Positions 16,640 to 25,525 of a stretch of 64,000 bases of DNA are shown in pieces. The stretch is from Lachnospiraceae bacterium (GTDB taxonomy: Bacteria > Bacillota > Clostridia > Lachnospirales > Lachnospiraceae). The stretch covers positions 124,001 through 188,000 of the forward strand of contig CAJTDN010000008.1 in NCBI GenBank assembly GCA_910574865.1, given 5' to 3'. The notes beneath the pieces are model-generated. The model did not search any database. It was not told the origin of the DNA and saw nothing but the letters and a program-made list of their open reading frames with translations. The translations under genes and the position numbers were made by a program. Within the stretch, counting starts at the first letter, position 1. Each line of letters opens with the position of its first letter.

Positions 16640-19357
16640 TTGAAATTTCACACGGGAACCAAAGAAGAACTGTTAAGCCGTCTCGGCTCAGATGCCAAGA
16701 ACGGCCTTACCGAGGAAGAAGCGGCGGCCCGCCTCGGCAAGTATGGGCCGAATAAATTAAAGGAAGGGAAGAAAAAAACATACCTGCAGCGTTTCCTCGG
16801 GCAGTTTGCGGACGTGATGATTCTCATCCTGCTCGCCGCCGCGGCAGTCTCCTTCGTCATAGCCGTCATGGAGGGCGAGACGAAGGGCTTTTTCGAACCG
16901 TCGCTCATCCTTCTCATCGTCATTCTGAACGCCCTGATGGGCGTGATGCAGGAAAGCCGCGCGGAAAAAGCGTTGGACGCCCTGAAAAACATGTCGGCCC
17001 CCCACGCGAAAGTAATCCGAGGCGGAAAAGAACAAATCATAGACGCCTCCGGCCTGGCTCCGGGCGATGTCATCCGTCTGGAGGCGGGCGACTTCGTCCC
17101 GGCCGACGCGAGGCTCATCAAAAGCGCCAGCCTAAAAAGCGAAGAATCGGCATTGACCGGCGAATCCGTCCCTTCTGAAAAGGATGAAAATGTCAAGGTG
17201 CCTGACAATGCTCCCTTGGGCGACTGCGCCAACATGGTGTTCTCCGGGTGCAGCATCACCTACGGGACGGCCACGGGCATGGACACGGAAATGGGACAGA
17301 TTGCCAATCTGCTGGAAGGCGCGGAGAATGCGCAGACCCCGTTGCAGGCCAAACTGGCGCAGCTCGGCAGATACCTCGGCATCATGGCGCTCGTGGCCTG
17401 CGCGATTATTTTCGTCATCGGCCTCGTAAACGGCATTCCGCTTTTGGAAATTTTCATGACGGCGGTCTCCCTGGCCGTCTCCGCCATCCCCGAGGGCATT
17501 CCGGCCATCGTCACCATCGTCCTCTCCATCGGCGTGCAGCGGATGGTGAAAAAGAACGCGCTCATCCGCCGCCTGCCCGCCGTCGAGACCCTGGGCAGCG
17601 CCTCCGTCATCTGTTCCGACAAGACCGGGACGCTCACACAAAACCGCATGACTCTCATGAAGGCCTACCTGGACGAAAGCACGGCGGCCGAAACCGGGGA
17701 GAGCGAAGTCCCTCCGCTCAAAAGCACAGCGACTGATGCCCGCACGCCCGAAAATATGGCATCAAAAACCCGGCCGCCGCAAAGCGCGGCGGCTGGAACC
17801 GGACGTTTTGAAGACATTGGCACACATAATTCCGAAGCCGTAAAAAAATTGCTGCTTTACGGCACACTCTGCTGCGACGGCTCCCTCTCCTTCCAGGCGG
17901 ACGAGGTGACACATATCGGGGATCCGACCGAGACTTCCATCGTCTTCGCCGCCTGGCAAAACGGGATGGAGAAAAACACGTTATTGCGGGAATATCCGCG
18001 CCTGGCCGAACTGCCGTTTGACTCGGACCGCAAGCTGATGAGCACCGTCCACCAAATAGATGGAAAATATGTCGTCATCGTCAAGGGCGCGTTCGACGTG
18101 ATGGCCTCGCGCTGCATCACCGGCGACCTGGAAGCGGCGCGAACCGCCACGGAACAAATGAGCGCCGACGCGCTCAGAGTCCTGGCCATCGGCTACAAGG
18201 AAATCGACCGGCTTTTGCAAAATCCCACTTCCGAGGAATTGGAAAACGGCCTGACCTTGATGGGCTTAGTCGGCATGATTGACCCGCCGCGTCCCGAAGC
18301 AAAGGCAGCGGTCGAAACCTGCAAAAAAGCAGGCATCAAGCCCGTCATGATTACGGGGGACCATATCGTGACGGCCTCCGCAATCGCATCCGAACTCGGC
18401 ATCCTGTCAAAAGATGATAAAGCCATCACCGGCACCGAGCTGGACACCCTGACCGACGGGGAGTTGGACGACGCGGTAGAGCATATCGCCGTCTACGCCC
18501 GCGTATCGCCGGAGAACAAAATCCGCATCGTGAAATCCTGGCAGCGCAAAGGCCATGTCGTCTCCATGACCGGGGACGGCGTCAACGACGCCCCCGCCCT
18601 CAAAGCTGCCGACATCGGCTGCGCGATGGGTATTACCGGCACCGACGTGGCCAAGGGCGCCGCCGACATGACGCTGACGGACGACAACTTTGCCACCATC
18701 GTGGACGCCGTGCGCGAAGGACGCGGCATTTACGCCAACATCCGCAAGGTGGTCGGGTTCCTGCTCGGCACCAATATCGGCGAAGTGGTCCTGGTATTCA
18801 TTTCCATGCTGCTCTGGCACAAGACACCGCTTCTCTCCATGCAGCTCTTGTGGATTAACCTTGTCACGGACAGCCTGCCGGCCATCGCCCTGGGCATGGA
18901 GGCCGTGGAAGCAGACGTCATGGAGCAGCCGCCAAAACCAAAGAACGAAAGTATTTTCGCGCACGGGCTTGGCGTGAGGATCGTCCTGCAGGGATTCATG
19001 TTCGGCATTTTGTCACTGATTGCCTTTAAACTAGGTGAAAGCTCGACCGGCCTGCTCGCCGGCGGACAGACCATGGCCTTCATGGTGCTTGCCCTATCGC
19101 AGGTCATCCAGGCCTTCAACATGCGCTCCGACCGCTCGCTGTTTAAAATCGGGCTGTTCGGCAACCGGACTCTGAACCTTTCCGCGCTGGTTTCCATCCT
19201 GATGGTGGCGCTGGTTTTGTTCACACCGGTTCGGATTGTATTCGGATTAGTCTTGCTGCCGACCAAACTGTATTTGCTCGGACTTGTGTTGATTCTCGTT
19301 CCGATGGTAATTATGGAAGTATCCAAGGCCTGTGGATTGATTAAACACCAGCATTGA
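16640..19357 (+). CDS. Calcium-type P-type (P2) cation ATPase
   Basis: A 905-residue membrane pump. It has the N-terminal cation ATPase domain (LTEEEAAARLGKYGPNKLKEG), the actuator motif LTGESVPSEK, the phosphorylation site CSDKTGTLTQNRMT, the KGAFDVM nucleotide pocket, the hinge TGDGVNDAPALKAADIG and ten predicted helices, including PEGIPAIVTIVLSIGV and NLVTDSLPAIALG, the pattern of SERCA/PMCA-like calcium exporters. The start codon is TTG at 16640, with AGGAGGG eight bases upstream. Directly after the DKTGT region is a low-complexity Ser/Thr/Ala/Pro-rich insert of about 45 residues (about 343-390). It is the only plus-strand gene in this part and is closed by a strong terminator. Confidence 0.93.
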   Translation: MKFHTGTKEELLSRLGSDAKNGLTEEEAAARLGKYGPNKLKEGKKKTYLQRFLGQFADVMILILLAAAAVSFVIAVMEGETKGFFEPSLILLIVILNALMGVMQESRAEKALDALKNMSAPHAKVIRGGKEQIIDASGLAPGDVIRLEAGDFVPADARLIKSASLKSEESALTGESVPSEKDENVKVPDNAPLGDCANMVFSGCSITYGTATGMDTEMGQIANLLEGAENAQTPLQAKLAQLGRYLGIMALVACAIIFVIGLVNGIPLLEIFMTAVSLAVSAIPEGIPAIVTIVLSIGVQRMVKKNALIRRLPAVETLGSASVICSDKTGTLTQNRMTLMKAYLDESTAAETGESEVPPLKSTATDARTPENMASKTRPPQSAAAGTGRFEDIGTHNSEAVKKLLLYGTLCCDGSLSFQADEVTHIGDPTETSIVFAAWQNGMEKNTLLREYPRLAELPFDSDRKLMSTVHQIDGKYVVIVKGAFDVMASRCITGDLEAARTATEQMSADALRVLAIGYKEIDRLLQNPTSEELENGLTLMGLVGMIDPPRPEAKAAVETCKKAGIKPVMITGDHIVTASAIASELGILSKDDKAITGTELDTLTDGELDDAVEHIAVYARVSPENKIRIVKSWQRKGHVVSMTGDGVNDAPALKAADIGCAMGITGTDVAKGAADMTLTDDNFATIVDAVREGRGIYANIRKVVGFLLGTNIGEVVLVFISMLLWHKTPLLSMQLLWINLVTDSLPAIALGMEAVEADVMEQPPKPKNESIFAHGLGVRIVLQGFMFGILSLIAFKLGESSTGLLAGGQTMAFMVLALSQVIQAFNMRSDRSLFKIGLFGNRTLNLSALVSILMVALVLFTPVRIVFGLVLLPTKLYLLGLVLILVPMVIMEVSKACGLIKHQH

Positions 19358-19407
19358 CGGGTATCCTTGGCTCTTGAAAACTGTCGCGTGCTTTGCGCTT
19401 CCACTAT

Positions 19408-19458
19408 AAAAGGGAATGGATTCGCTTCTTCGGTTTTTACCGAATTCCATTCCCTTTT
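19408..19458. terminator. Bidirectional terminator between the P-type ATPase and MATE genes
   Basis: Left arm AAAAGGGAATGGATTCG and right arm CGAATTCCATTCCCTTTT form a long hairpin, with T-rich ends in both directions. It separates the convergent ATPase (plus) and MATE (minus) genes. Confidence 0.85.
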
Positions 19459-19469
19459 CTTAATTACGT

Positions 19470-19516
19470 TGTTACTTATTTTATTACTCATTTTATTACT
19501 CATTTTATTACTTATT
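19470..19516. repeat. 12-bp tandem repeat
   Basis: About four copies of the 12-base unit TTATTACTCATT (with TTATTACTTATT variants) follow the terminator, just before the MATE stop codon. It looks like a simple-sequence expansion with no evident function. Confidence 0.7.
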
Positions 19517-19537
19517 AACAGAATTACGTCATATTTC

Positions 19538-20887
19538 TCATAATTTCCGTGAAACGTCCCTGATTACATAAAAATACATTGCAATCAACAGCGCTCCCGC
19601 CAGCACCCACGCCGCCGGGCTCGCCAGGCATACGCCCACGTAACTTTTCTGGTATGTCGCCACGATGGCCGCCAGCCCACGCCCGAACAATTCCGCCACG
19701 CCGGCCAGCATCGGGAGCACGCCGTAACCCATCCCCTGGATCCCGTTGCGGTATATATTTACGACCGCAAGCGGAATGAAGAAAATTCCCACGCACTTCA
19801 AATAAATGTCGACTTGTCCCATGAGACTTGTCACATCTCCGGATACAAACAGATTCGTCATATATTTTCCCGCCGTCATCACGATGACCGCCGTCACGAC
19901 AGCATAAATGCTCCCCATCACCGTCGCCGCCTTAAATCCCTGCCGGATGCGCGACACCTTTCCGGCCCCCATGTTCTGCGCGCAGTAGGTGGCCATGGTC
20001 GTTCCCAGCGCCACATATGCCTGTGTCACGACCTGCTCTATCTTGCTGGCCGCGGTAAACGCCGCCACCTGCAAGGAACCGAGAAGGTTCAGCGAAGTCT
20101 GCACCATCATCGTTCCCAGGGCGGTAATGGAATACTGCAGCGCCATCGGGAACCCCATCATCAACTGGTGCTTCACCAAAATCCCCCGCAGTTTCCAGTC
20201 TTCCTTTTCAAGCCACAGGACCGGAACCTTTTTCGCGATATACACCAGGCACAAAATTCCCGCGACTCCCTGCGCGGCCACCGTCGCGTAAGCCGCGCCG
20301 GCCGCGCCCATCCCGAACACGATAATGAACACCATGTCCAGCACGATATTCAGCAACGCCGACAGCACGAGAAAATACAACGGCACCCTGCTGTTTCCAA
20401 TCGCCCTCAAAACGCTCGCCAGCAAATTGTACAGCATCTGCGCGAAAATTCCCGCGCAAATGACCATGATATAGGCATACGCGTCCGCGAATATGTCCCC
20501 CGGCGTGCGCATGACATGCAAAAGCGGTTTCATAAACGCCATGCTCACGGCCGTCAACGCCACTGATATGATGACGGACAACACGGCCGCGTTGCCCACC
20601 GTCTGGCGCATCGCCTTCATGTCACCGGCCCCGAATTTCTGCGCGGTCAGCACGGTGAACCCCGCGCTCATCCCCCAGACGAATCCAAGAACCAAAAACA
20701 TTATGGTTCCCGTGCTCCCCACGGCCGCCAGCGCCTTTGTCCCCACGAATTTTCCCACGATTACCGTGTCCGCCATATTATAAAACTGCTGGAACACGTT
20801 CCCTATGAATATCGGCACCGTGAAATCCAAAATGATTTTTCCCGGCTTTCCCGTTATCATGCTTTTCTGTAACACCCGCATTGCCAT
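19538..20887 (-). CDS. MATE-family efflux transporter
   Basis: A 12-helix multidrug/metabolite exporter of about 449 residues. The start MITGKPGKIILDFTVPIFIGNVFQQFYNMADTVIVGKFVG is typical of MATE proteins of the DinF/NorM-like group in Clostridia, and the second half repeats the pattern (GFPMALQYSITALGTMMVQ). I choose the ATG at 20887, preceded by GGAAGG five bases upstream; the longer frame to 20959 lacks a site. Substrates cannot be predicted. It is probably transcribed alone. Confidence 0.88.
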   Translation of the reverse strand: MAMRVLQKSMITGKPGKIILDFTVPIFIGNVFQQFYNMADTVIVGKFVGTKALAAVGSTGTIMFLVLGFVWGMSAGFTVLTAQKFGAGDMKAMRQTVGNAAVLSVIISVALTAVSMAFMKPLLHVMRTPGDIFADAYAYIMVICAGIFAQMLYNLLASVLRAIGNSRVPLYFLVLSALLNIVLDMVFIIVFGMGAAGAAYATVAAQGVAGILCLVYIAKKVPVLWLEKEDWKLRGILVKHQLMMGFPMALQYSITALGTMMVQTSLNLLGSLQVAAFTAASKIEQVVTQAYVALGTTMATYCAQNMGAGKVSRIRQGFKAATVMGSIYAVVTAVIVMTAGKYMTNLFVSGDVTSLMGQVDIYLKCVGIFFIPLAVVNIYRNGIQGMGYGVLPMLAGVAELFGRGLAAIVATYQKSYVGVCLASPAAWVLAGALLIAMYFYVIRDVSRKL

Positions 20888-21013
20888 TCCCGCCTTCCTT
20901 GTCAACCGCGCCATAAAACGCATAGCCGCAATTATAAAAAAAACGGGGCAAAAATGCAATAGTTATTTTTACAGAAAATCACGGGCGGTCCGCTTTCATT
21001 TTCGTGATAATTG

Positions 21014-21634
21014 TTATATCCCGTATTTGTCCAAATCCACCCTGCCCTTTGTTACTTCCACGCCCTCGGCCCGCAGCAAGTCCTCCTGGCTTACTCCCCC
21101 CTCGAACGCAAATCCGCCGACCAGCTCGCCCCTGGCGTTGACCACCCGGTGGCAGGGAACTTCTTCCCCCCACGGGTTTTTGCGCATCGCGTTCCCGACC
21201 GCGCGCGCCATCTTCTTATCCCCCGAAAGCCCCGCAATCTGCCCGTATGTCGCCACCTTGCCCGCGGGAATTTTTTTAACGGCCTCGTAAATGCGCCTCG
21301 TGGGGCTGTCCGTCACCAAGTCATAGCTCTCCGCAATCATCCTTTTAACATCCCCGTCCGAAACCGACCCGTCCAGGATAACCGTGTTCCAATGCTCCTT
21401 GTTCTGGTGGTACGCGGCCGTCACCGCCGGATAGGTGTCCCGCCAGAAATCCCGCCACTCGGGGGACACCTTCACGTTAAGGTTGACGTGCCCGTTCCGC
21501 TCATACGTCCAGAGAAACGCCTTTTTCGTCCCCTTCACCCTGACAAGCTGCCAGTTCGGGTCATGGAACGGGGCCTCCTGGTATGTATCTGGAAATGACA
21601 ATCCATAAGATAACGCCTCTTCTCTTGTTTTCAC
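21014..21634 (-). CDS. YjbR (MmcQ)-like domain fused to methylated-DNA cysteine methyltransferase domain
   Basis: A two-domain protein. Residues about 1-100 resemble the YjbR/MmcQ fold (EEALSYGLSFPDTYQEAPF, then WNTVILDGSVSDGDVKRMI). The C-terminal part (RRIYEAVKKIPAGKVATYGQIAGLSG ... EVPCHRVVNARGELVGG) is the DNA-binding methyltransferase module with its PCHRV active site, which resembles the alkyltransferase-like/MGMT fold. I propose the GTG at 21634 as start (VKTREEAL), with a GGTGG six bases upstream; an ATG-started frame to 21694 would add 20 atypical residues. It could repair O6-alkylguanine. A second MGMT gene lies at 63.4 kb. Confidence 0.8.
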   Translation of the reverse strand: MKTREEALSYGLSFPDTYQEAPFHDPNWQLVRVKGTKKAFLWTYERNGHVNLNVKVSPEWRDFWRDTYPAVTAAYHQNKEHWNTVILDGSVSDGDVKRMIAESYDLVTDSPTRRIYEAVKKIPAGKVATYGQIAGLSGDKKMARAVGNAMRKNPWGEEVPCHRVVNARGELVGGFAFEGGVSQEDLLRAEGVEVTKGRVDLDKYGI

Positions 21635-21793
21635 GTCCAACCACCGCCTCGCCTTTCTTTTAAGATTAGCCAACCAAAACAAACACCAGGCCATTTTTCA
21701 GCATCTTTCGAAATTATATATATAATCATCTCTTTTGTCAACTTCAGTTCGACAACTCATTTCTTTATTCTCTTGTCAAAAAATGGGTTAATC

Positions 21794-21843
21794 AAAAACC
21801 GCCACACCAGATTGGACGTTCAAAATGGTGCGGCGGTTTTTTT
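21794..21843 (-). terminator. Rho-independent terminator after tRNA-Gly
   Basis: AAAAACCGCCACACCA pairs with TGGTGCGGCGGTTTTTTT around a 16-base loop. T-runs occur on both strands, so it may act both ways. It lies about 80 bases downstream of tRNA-Gly on the minus strand. Confidence 0.8.
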
Positions 21844-21925
21844 GCGAGGGGCAAAGCACGTTTTATCCCTCGTATCATCATGAAATATAAAAAGCCAGTA
21901 CCTTTCTTGGTCTCTGGCTTTCAAG

Positions 21926-21998
21926 AGCGATAGACGAGACTCGAACTCGCGACCTCCACCTTGGCAAGGTGGCGTACTACCAACTGTACTACTATCGC
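21926..21998 (-). tRNA. tRNA-Gly (anticodon GCC)
   Basis: 73-nt cloverleaf on the minus strand. The acceptor stem is GCGAUAG/CUAUCGC, the anticodon stem CCACC/GGUGG encloses the loop UUGCCAA (anticodon GCC), and the T arm contains GAGUUCGAGUCUC. The discriminator is U, and CCA is not encoded. Nothing else is seen between it and aspS. Confidence 0.95.
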
Positions 21999-22199
21999 AT
22001 GTATTAGGTGTTCCGTATCAGGACAATACATACTATACTACAAGAACACCTAATTGTCAACGCTTTTTTTTATTTTTTTGTGTCTGAATTTTTCCAAACT
22101 TTTCAGACAATTCAAACAATTCGCCCAAATGCTTGTCACCGCCATTCGCATGCCGACCAACAAACGTATGGCGAAGTGCACGCACCACCAATCACAAGG

Positions 22200-24008
22200 C
22201 TATCGTTGCCGCCCCGCCGCCGGATCGCCGACCCGCAACAAAAGCCCTAATTCCTCAAGCTGCTTGTCGTCGGCCTGGCTCGGTGCCTCCGTCATTAAGC
22301 AAGAGGCATCCTTCACCTTCGGGAACGCCATCACGTCACGGATGTTGTCCGTCTTCGCCATCAGCATCACCAGCCGGTCAAGCCCGTACGCCAGCCCCGC
22401 GTGCGGCGGAACGCCATATTTGAACGCATTGAGCAAAAATCCGAACTGGCCGTAGGCCTGCTCCTTCGTAAAGCCCAACACTTCGAACATTTTCTCCTGA
22501 ATGTCGTTCTGATGAATACGGATGCTGCCGCCGCCGATTTCATTGCCATTCAGCGTGATGTCGTAAGCCTTGGCGCGCACCCTGCCCGGATCCGTGTCAA
22601 TATATTGCAAGTCCTCCTCCATCGGCATCGTGAACGGATGGTGCATCGCCGTGTAACGGTTCTGCTCCTCGCTCCACTCAAGAAGCGGGAATTCCGTAAT
22701 CCAAAGGAACTTGTACTCGTTTTTGTCCGTCAGTTCCATCTGTCTGGCCAATTCTAAACGCAGATTTCCCAGCACGTCCCACACGACTTTGTTCTTGTCG
22801 GCGGCAAAAAGCAACAAATCCCCGTTCTCGCCATCCATCGCCCGAACAAGGTTCTGCATCTCTTCCTCGCCCATGAACTTGGCAAACGAAGATTTCACCG
22901 TACCGTCCTTTGCAATGGCGACGTAGGCCAGGCCCTTGGCCCCAAAGTCCTTGGCAAAGTCCACCAGCTTGTCAATCTTCTTACGCGGCATGCCGCCTTG
23001 TCCCTTGGCGTTGATGCCGCGAACACTGCCGCCATTTTCAATCGCCCCCTTGAACACGACAAACCCGCAATCCTTGACCACCTCCGTCACGTCTTGAAGC
23101 TCCATGCCAAAACGGACGTCCGGCTTGTCCGAGCCGAAGCGGTCCATGGCCTCCTGCCAGGTCATCCGCGGAATCGGCAGGGACACCTCCACGCCGGCCA
23201 CTTCTTTAAACAGCTTGGCCAGCAGCCGCTCGTTCACCTCGATCACGTCATCCACGTCCACGAAGGACAGTTCCATGTCTATCTGGGTAAATTCCGGCTG
23301 CCTGTCCGCCCGCAAGTCCTCGTCGCGGAAACATTTGGCGATCTGGAAATAACGGTCGTATCCGGAACACATCAAAAGCTGCTTGTACAACTGCGGGGAC
23401 TGTGGCAGGCCGTAAAAGCTGCCTGGATGGATGCGGCTCGGCACCAGGTAATCCCGCGCCCCCTCCGGCGTCGTCTTGCCCAGTACCGGCGTCTCGATTT
23501 CCAAAAATCCTTCCTCCGTCAAGAACTGGCGCGTGAGCATGGCGATTTTGCTCCGCATCATCAAAATACGTTGCAAATCCGGCCTCCTCAAATCCAGATA
23601 CCGATATTTCAGACGCAGTTCCTCCTTCGTCTTGGAATTTTCCTCAATCGGGAACGGCGGCGTCTCCGATTCCGATAAAATGCGCAGGGCGTTCGGAACC
23701 ACCTCAATCTCGCCGGTCGCGAGATTTGCATTGACCGCCCCCGAACGCCGCTCGACCACTCCCGTCACGGCAACGACATACTCCGCGCGCAAAGAGGCCG
23801 CCTTGGCAATCAAATCGGCATCCGACTTGCCCTCCTCGAACACCACCTGTATGATGCCGGAACGGTCACGGACGTCCACGAACACCAATCCACCCTTGTT
23901 CCTGTTTTTCTGCACCCATCCCATGACGGTGACGGTCTCGCCGACATTTGCCGCCCCAAGTTCCCCGCAACGACACGTGCGGTGCAATCCATTCATTGAT
24001 TCAGCCAT
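22200..24008 (-). CDS. aspS: Aspartyl-tRNA synthetase
   Basis: A class IIb synthetase of 602 residues, the usual bacterial length. It has an N-terminal OB-fold anticodon domain (GETVTVMGWVQKNRNKGGLVFVDVRDRSG), motif 2 (CFRDEDLRADRQPEFTQID), the bacterial GAD insertion domain, and motif 3 (GLAYGLDRLVMLM). It charges tRNA-Asp with aspartate. The ATG at 24008 has GAGGTG eight bases upstream. hisS precedes it by 14 bp on the same strand, the common hisS-aspS operon. Confidence 0.96.
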   Translation of the reverse strand: MAESMNGLHRTCRCGELGAANVGETVTVMGWVQKNRNKGGLVFVDVRDRSGIIQVVFEEGKSDADLIAKAASLRAEYVVAVTGVVERRSGAVNANLATGEIEVVPNALRILSESETPPFPIEENSKTKEELRLKYRYLDLRRPDLQRILMMRSKIAMLTRQFLTEEGFLEIETPVLGKTTPEGARDYLVPSRIHPGSFYGLPQSPQLYKQLLMCSGYDRYFQIAKCFRDEDLRADRQPEFTQIDMELSFVDVDDVIEVNERLLAKLFKEVAGVEVSLPIPRMTWQEAMDRFGSDKPDVRFGMELQDVTEVVKDCGFVVFKGAIENGGSVRGINAKGQGGMPRKKIDKLVDFAKDFGAKGLAYVAIAKDGTVKSSFAKFMGEEEMQNLVRAMDGENGDLLLFAADKNKVVWDVLGNLRLELARQMELTDKNEYKFLWITEFPLLEWSEEQNRYTAMHHPFTMPMEEDLQYIDTDPGRVRAKAYDITLNGNEIGGGSIRIHQNDIQEKMFEVLGFTKEQAYGQFGFLLNAFKYGVPPHAGLAYGLDRLVMLMAKTDNIRDVMAFPKVKDASCLMTEAPSQADDKQLEELGLLLRVGDPAAGRQR

Positions 24009-24022
24009 TGTTTTTCACCTCA

Positions 24023-25270
24023 TTATTTGTACATCTCCACAAATTCTTCGTATCCCACTTGTGCCAGTTGTTCCTTCTGGAACTTTTTATTCTTCTTCAT
24101 GTTGACCATCATCACCTGCATCCCCGCCGCGCGGTCGGCCTTTGCCCGCTCAAGGACTTCCAGGACCTTCTCTTTCGGGAGGTTCTTGTCCAGCAAATAT
24201 GCCTTTCTCGCCTTGCCGGTAGGAATCCGGAAGCCGCGCTCCAATAGCAGCATGACGATTCGCTCGAAACCGATGGAAAATCCCACGGCCGGGGTATTTT
24301 GCCCGGTAAAGCGGCCAATCATCTCGTCATAACGTCCGCCGCCGCCCACGGAACCGCCGAACTCGTCCATCGAAATCTCGAAAATCGTCCCCGTGTAATA
24401 GGACATCCCCCGCACCAGGGTCGGGTCAAAACGCATCGTAAAATCCGCTTCCTTCGCGCTCTCGACGCTTTCGATGATCATTTCCAGAGAGTCCGCCGTC
24501 TCCGCCGCAAGATAGCCGCCAAGCTCCTCTTTACACTGGCGCACGCCCTCCACGTCGTTCGAAATCGTTTCAAATAGACGAAGATACCTTTCGACTTTTT
24601 CTTTTTCATGTCCGCACTCCTCCAATTCCTTTCGCACGCCGTCAAGGCCAATCTTGTCCATCTTGTCCAAAATGATGAACACGTTCTCATAATCCTCTTC
24701 CGCGAAACCGCTGTAGGCCGCCATCGCTTTCAAAATCCGGCGGTCATTGATGCGAATCGTAAAGTCATGAAAATCCAACCGTCCAAGGAGCGTCGTAGTG
24801 GCTAAAACCAACTCAATTTCCGCCAGGTTGGACGGTTCCCCGAGAATGTCGATGTCGCACTGCATGAACTGGCGGAAACGCCCCCTCTGCGGCCTGTCCG
24901 CCCGCCACACGTTACCCATCTGCAGCGCCTTGAACGGCGAGGGCAATACGTTCGCGTTATCGGAATAATAACGGGAAAGCGGCACCGTCAAATCATAGCG
25001 AAGCCCGCCGTCAACGAGGTCGCCCTCCCCCTTGGCGCTTTCCAGCTTCAGCTTTTCCCCCCGCTTCAAAATCTTGAAAATCAGCTTTTCATTGTCCCCG
25101 CCCTGCCTGCTGCACAAATTCTCAATGTGCTCCACGCACGGGGTCTCAATCGAGGAGAAGCCAAACGACTTGTACGTCTCCTTGATTAACGCGATCACGT
25201 AATCGCGAATCTCCATCTCCTCCGGCATCATGTCCTTCATGCCGGTGACCGGTTTCTTTTTCAATGCCAT
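24023..25270 (-). CDS. hisS: Histidyl-tRNA synthetase
   Basis: A class II synthetase of 415 residues. Motif 1 is near SIETPCVEH, motif 2 is MGNVWRADRPQRGRFRQFMQCDID, the histidine-specific loop is near LVRGMSYYTGTIFEI, and GGRYDEMIG and VGFSIGFERIVMLL follow. The motif 2 sequence (WRADRPQRGR) is typical of the clostridial type. It is probably co-transcribed with aspS. No T-box leader is visible in the 255 bases upstream. Confidence 0.95.
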   Translation of the reverse strand: MALKKKPVTGMKDMMPEEMEIRDYVIALIKETYKSFGFSSIETPCVEHIENLCSRQGGDNEKLIFKILKRGEKLKLESAKGEGDLVDGGLRYDLTVPLSRYYSDNANVLPSPFKALQMGNVWRADRPQRGRFRQFMQCDIDILGEPSNLAEIELVLATTTLLGRLDFHDFTIRINDRRILKAMAAYSGFAEEDYENVFIILDKMDKIGLDGVRKELEECGHEKEKVERYLRLFETISNDVEGVRQCKEELGGYLAAETADSLEMIIESVESAKEADFTMRFDPTLVRGMSYYTGTIFEISMDEFGGSVGGGGRYDEMIGRFTGQNTPAVGFSIGFERIVMLLLERGFRIPTGKARKAYLLDKNLPKEKVLEVLERAKADRAAGMQVMMVNMKKNKKFQKEQLAQVGYEEFVEMYK

Positions 25271-25525
25271 CTTCTTGCTCCCTTCTGCTTTCCGAACATT
25301 ATCATAATTCGAAATTTCTGTTCATTTAATTGAATTCTCCAATCATATATCTTTTTCAAAATAAATCCCTTTAAAGCAACCTTAAAAGTTGTATGAGCTC
25401 ATGCGAATTGTCCTGGCCTGCCACGGCTTGTCTGGTGTCAAACTGTGAAAAACGGTTAGTTCGATAAAAAGACAACAACTTTTTCTTCGTGGTCTTGCCA
25501 ACTCATATTCGTGTTATACAAGTTA

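Noticed and set aside
25271-25525. T-box riboswitch upstream of hisS-aspS
   Set aside because: No AGGGTGG-ACCGCG core or terminator/antiterminator pair is visible.
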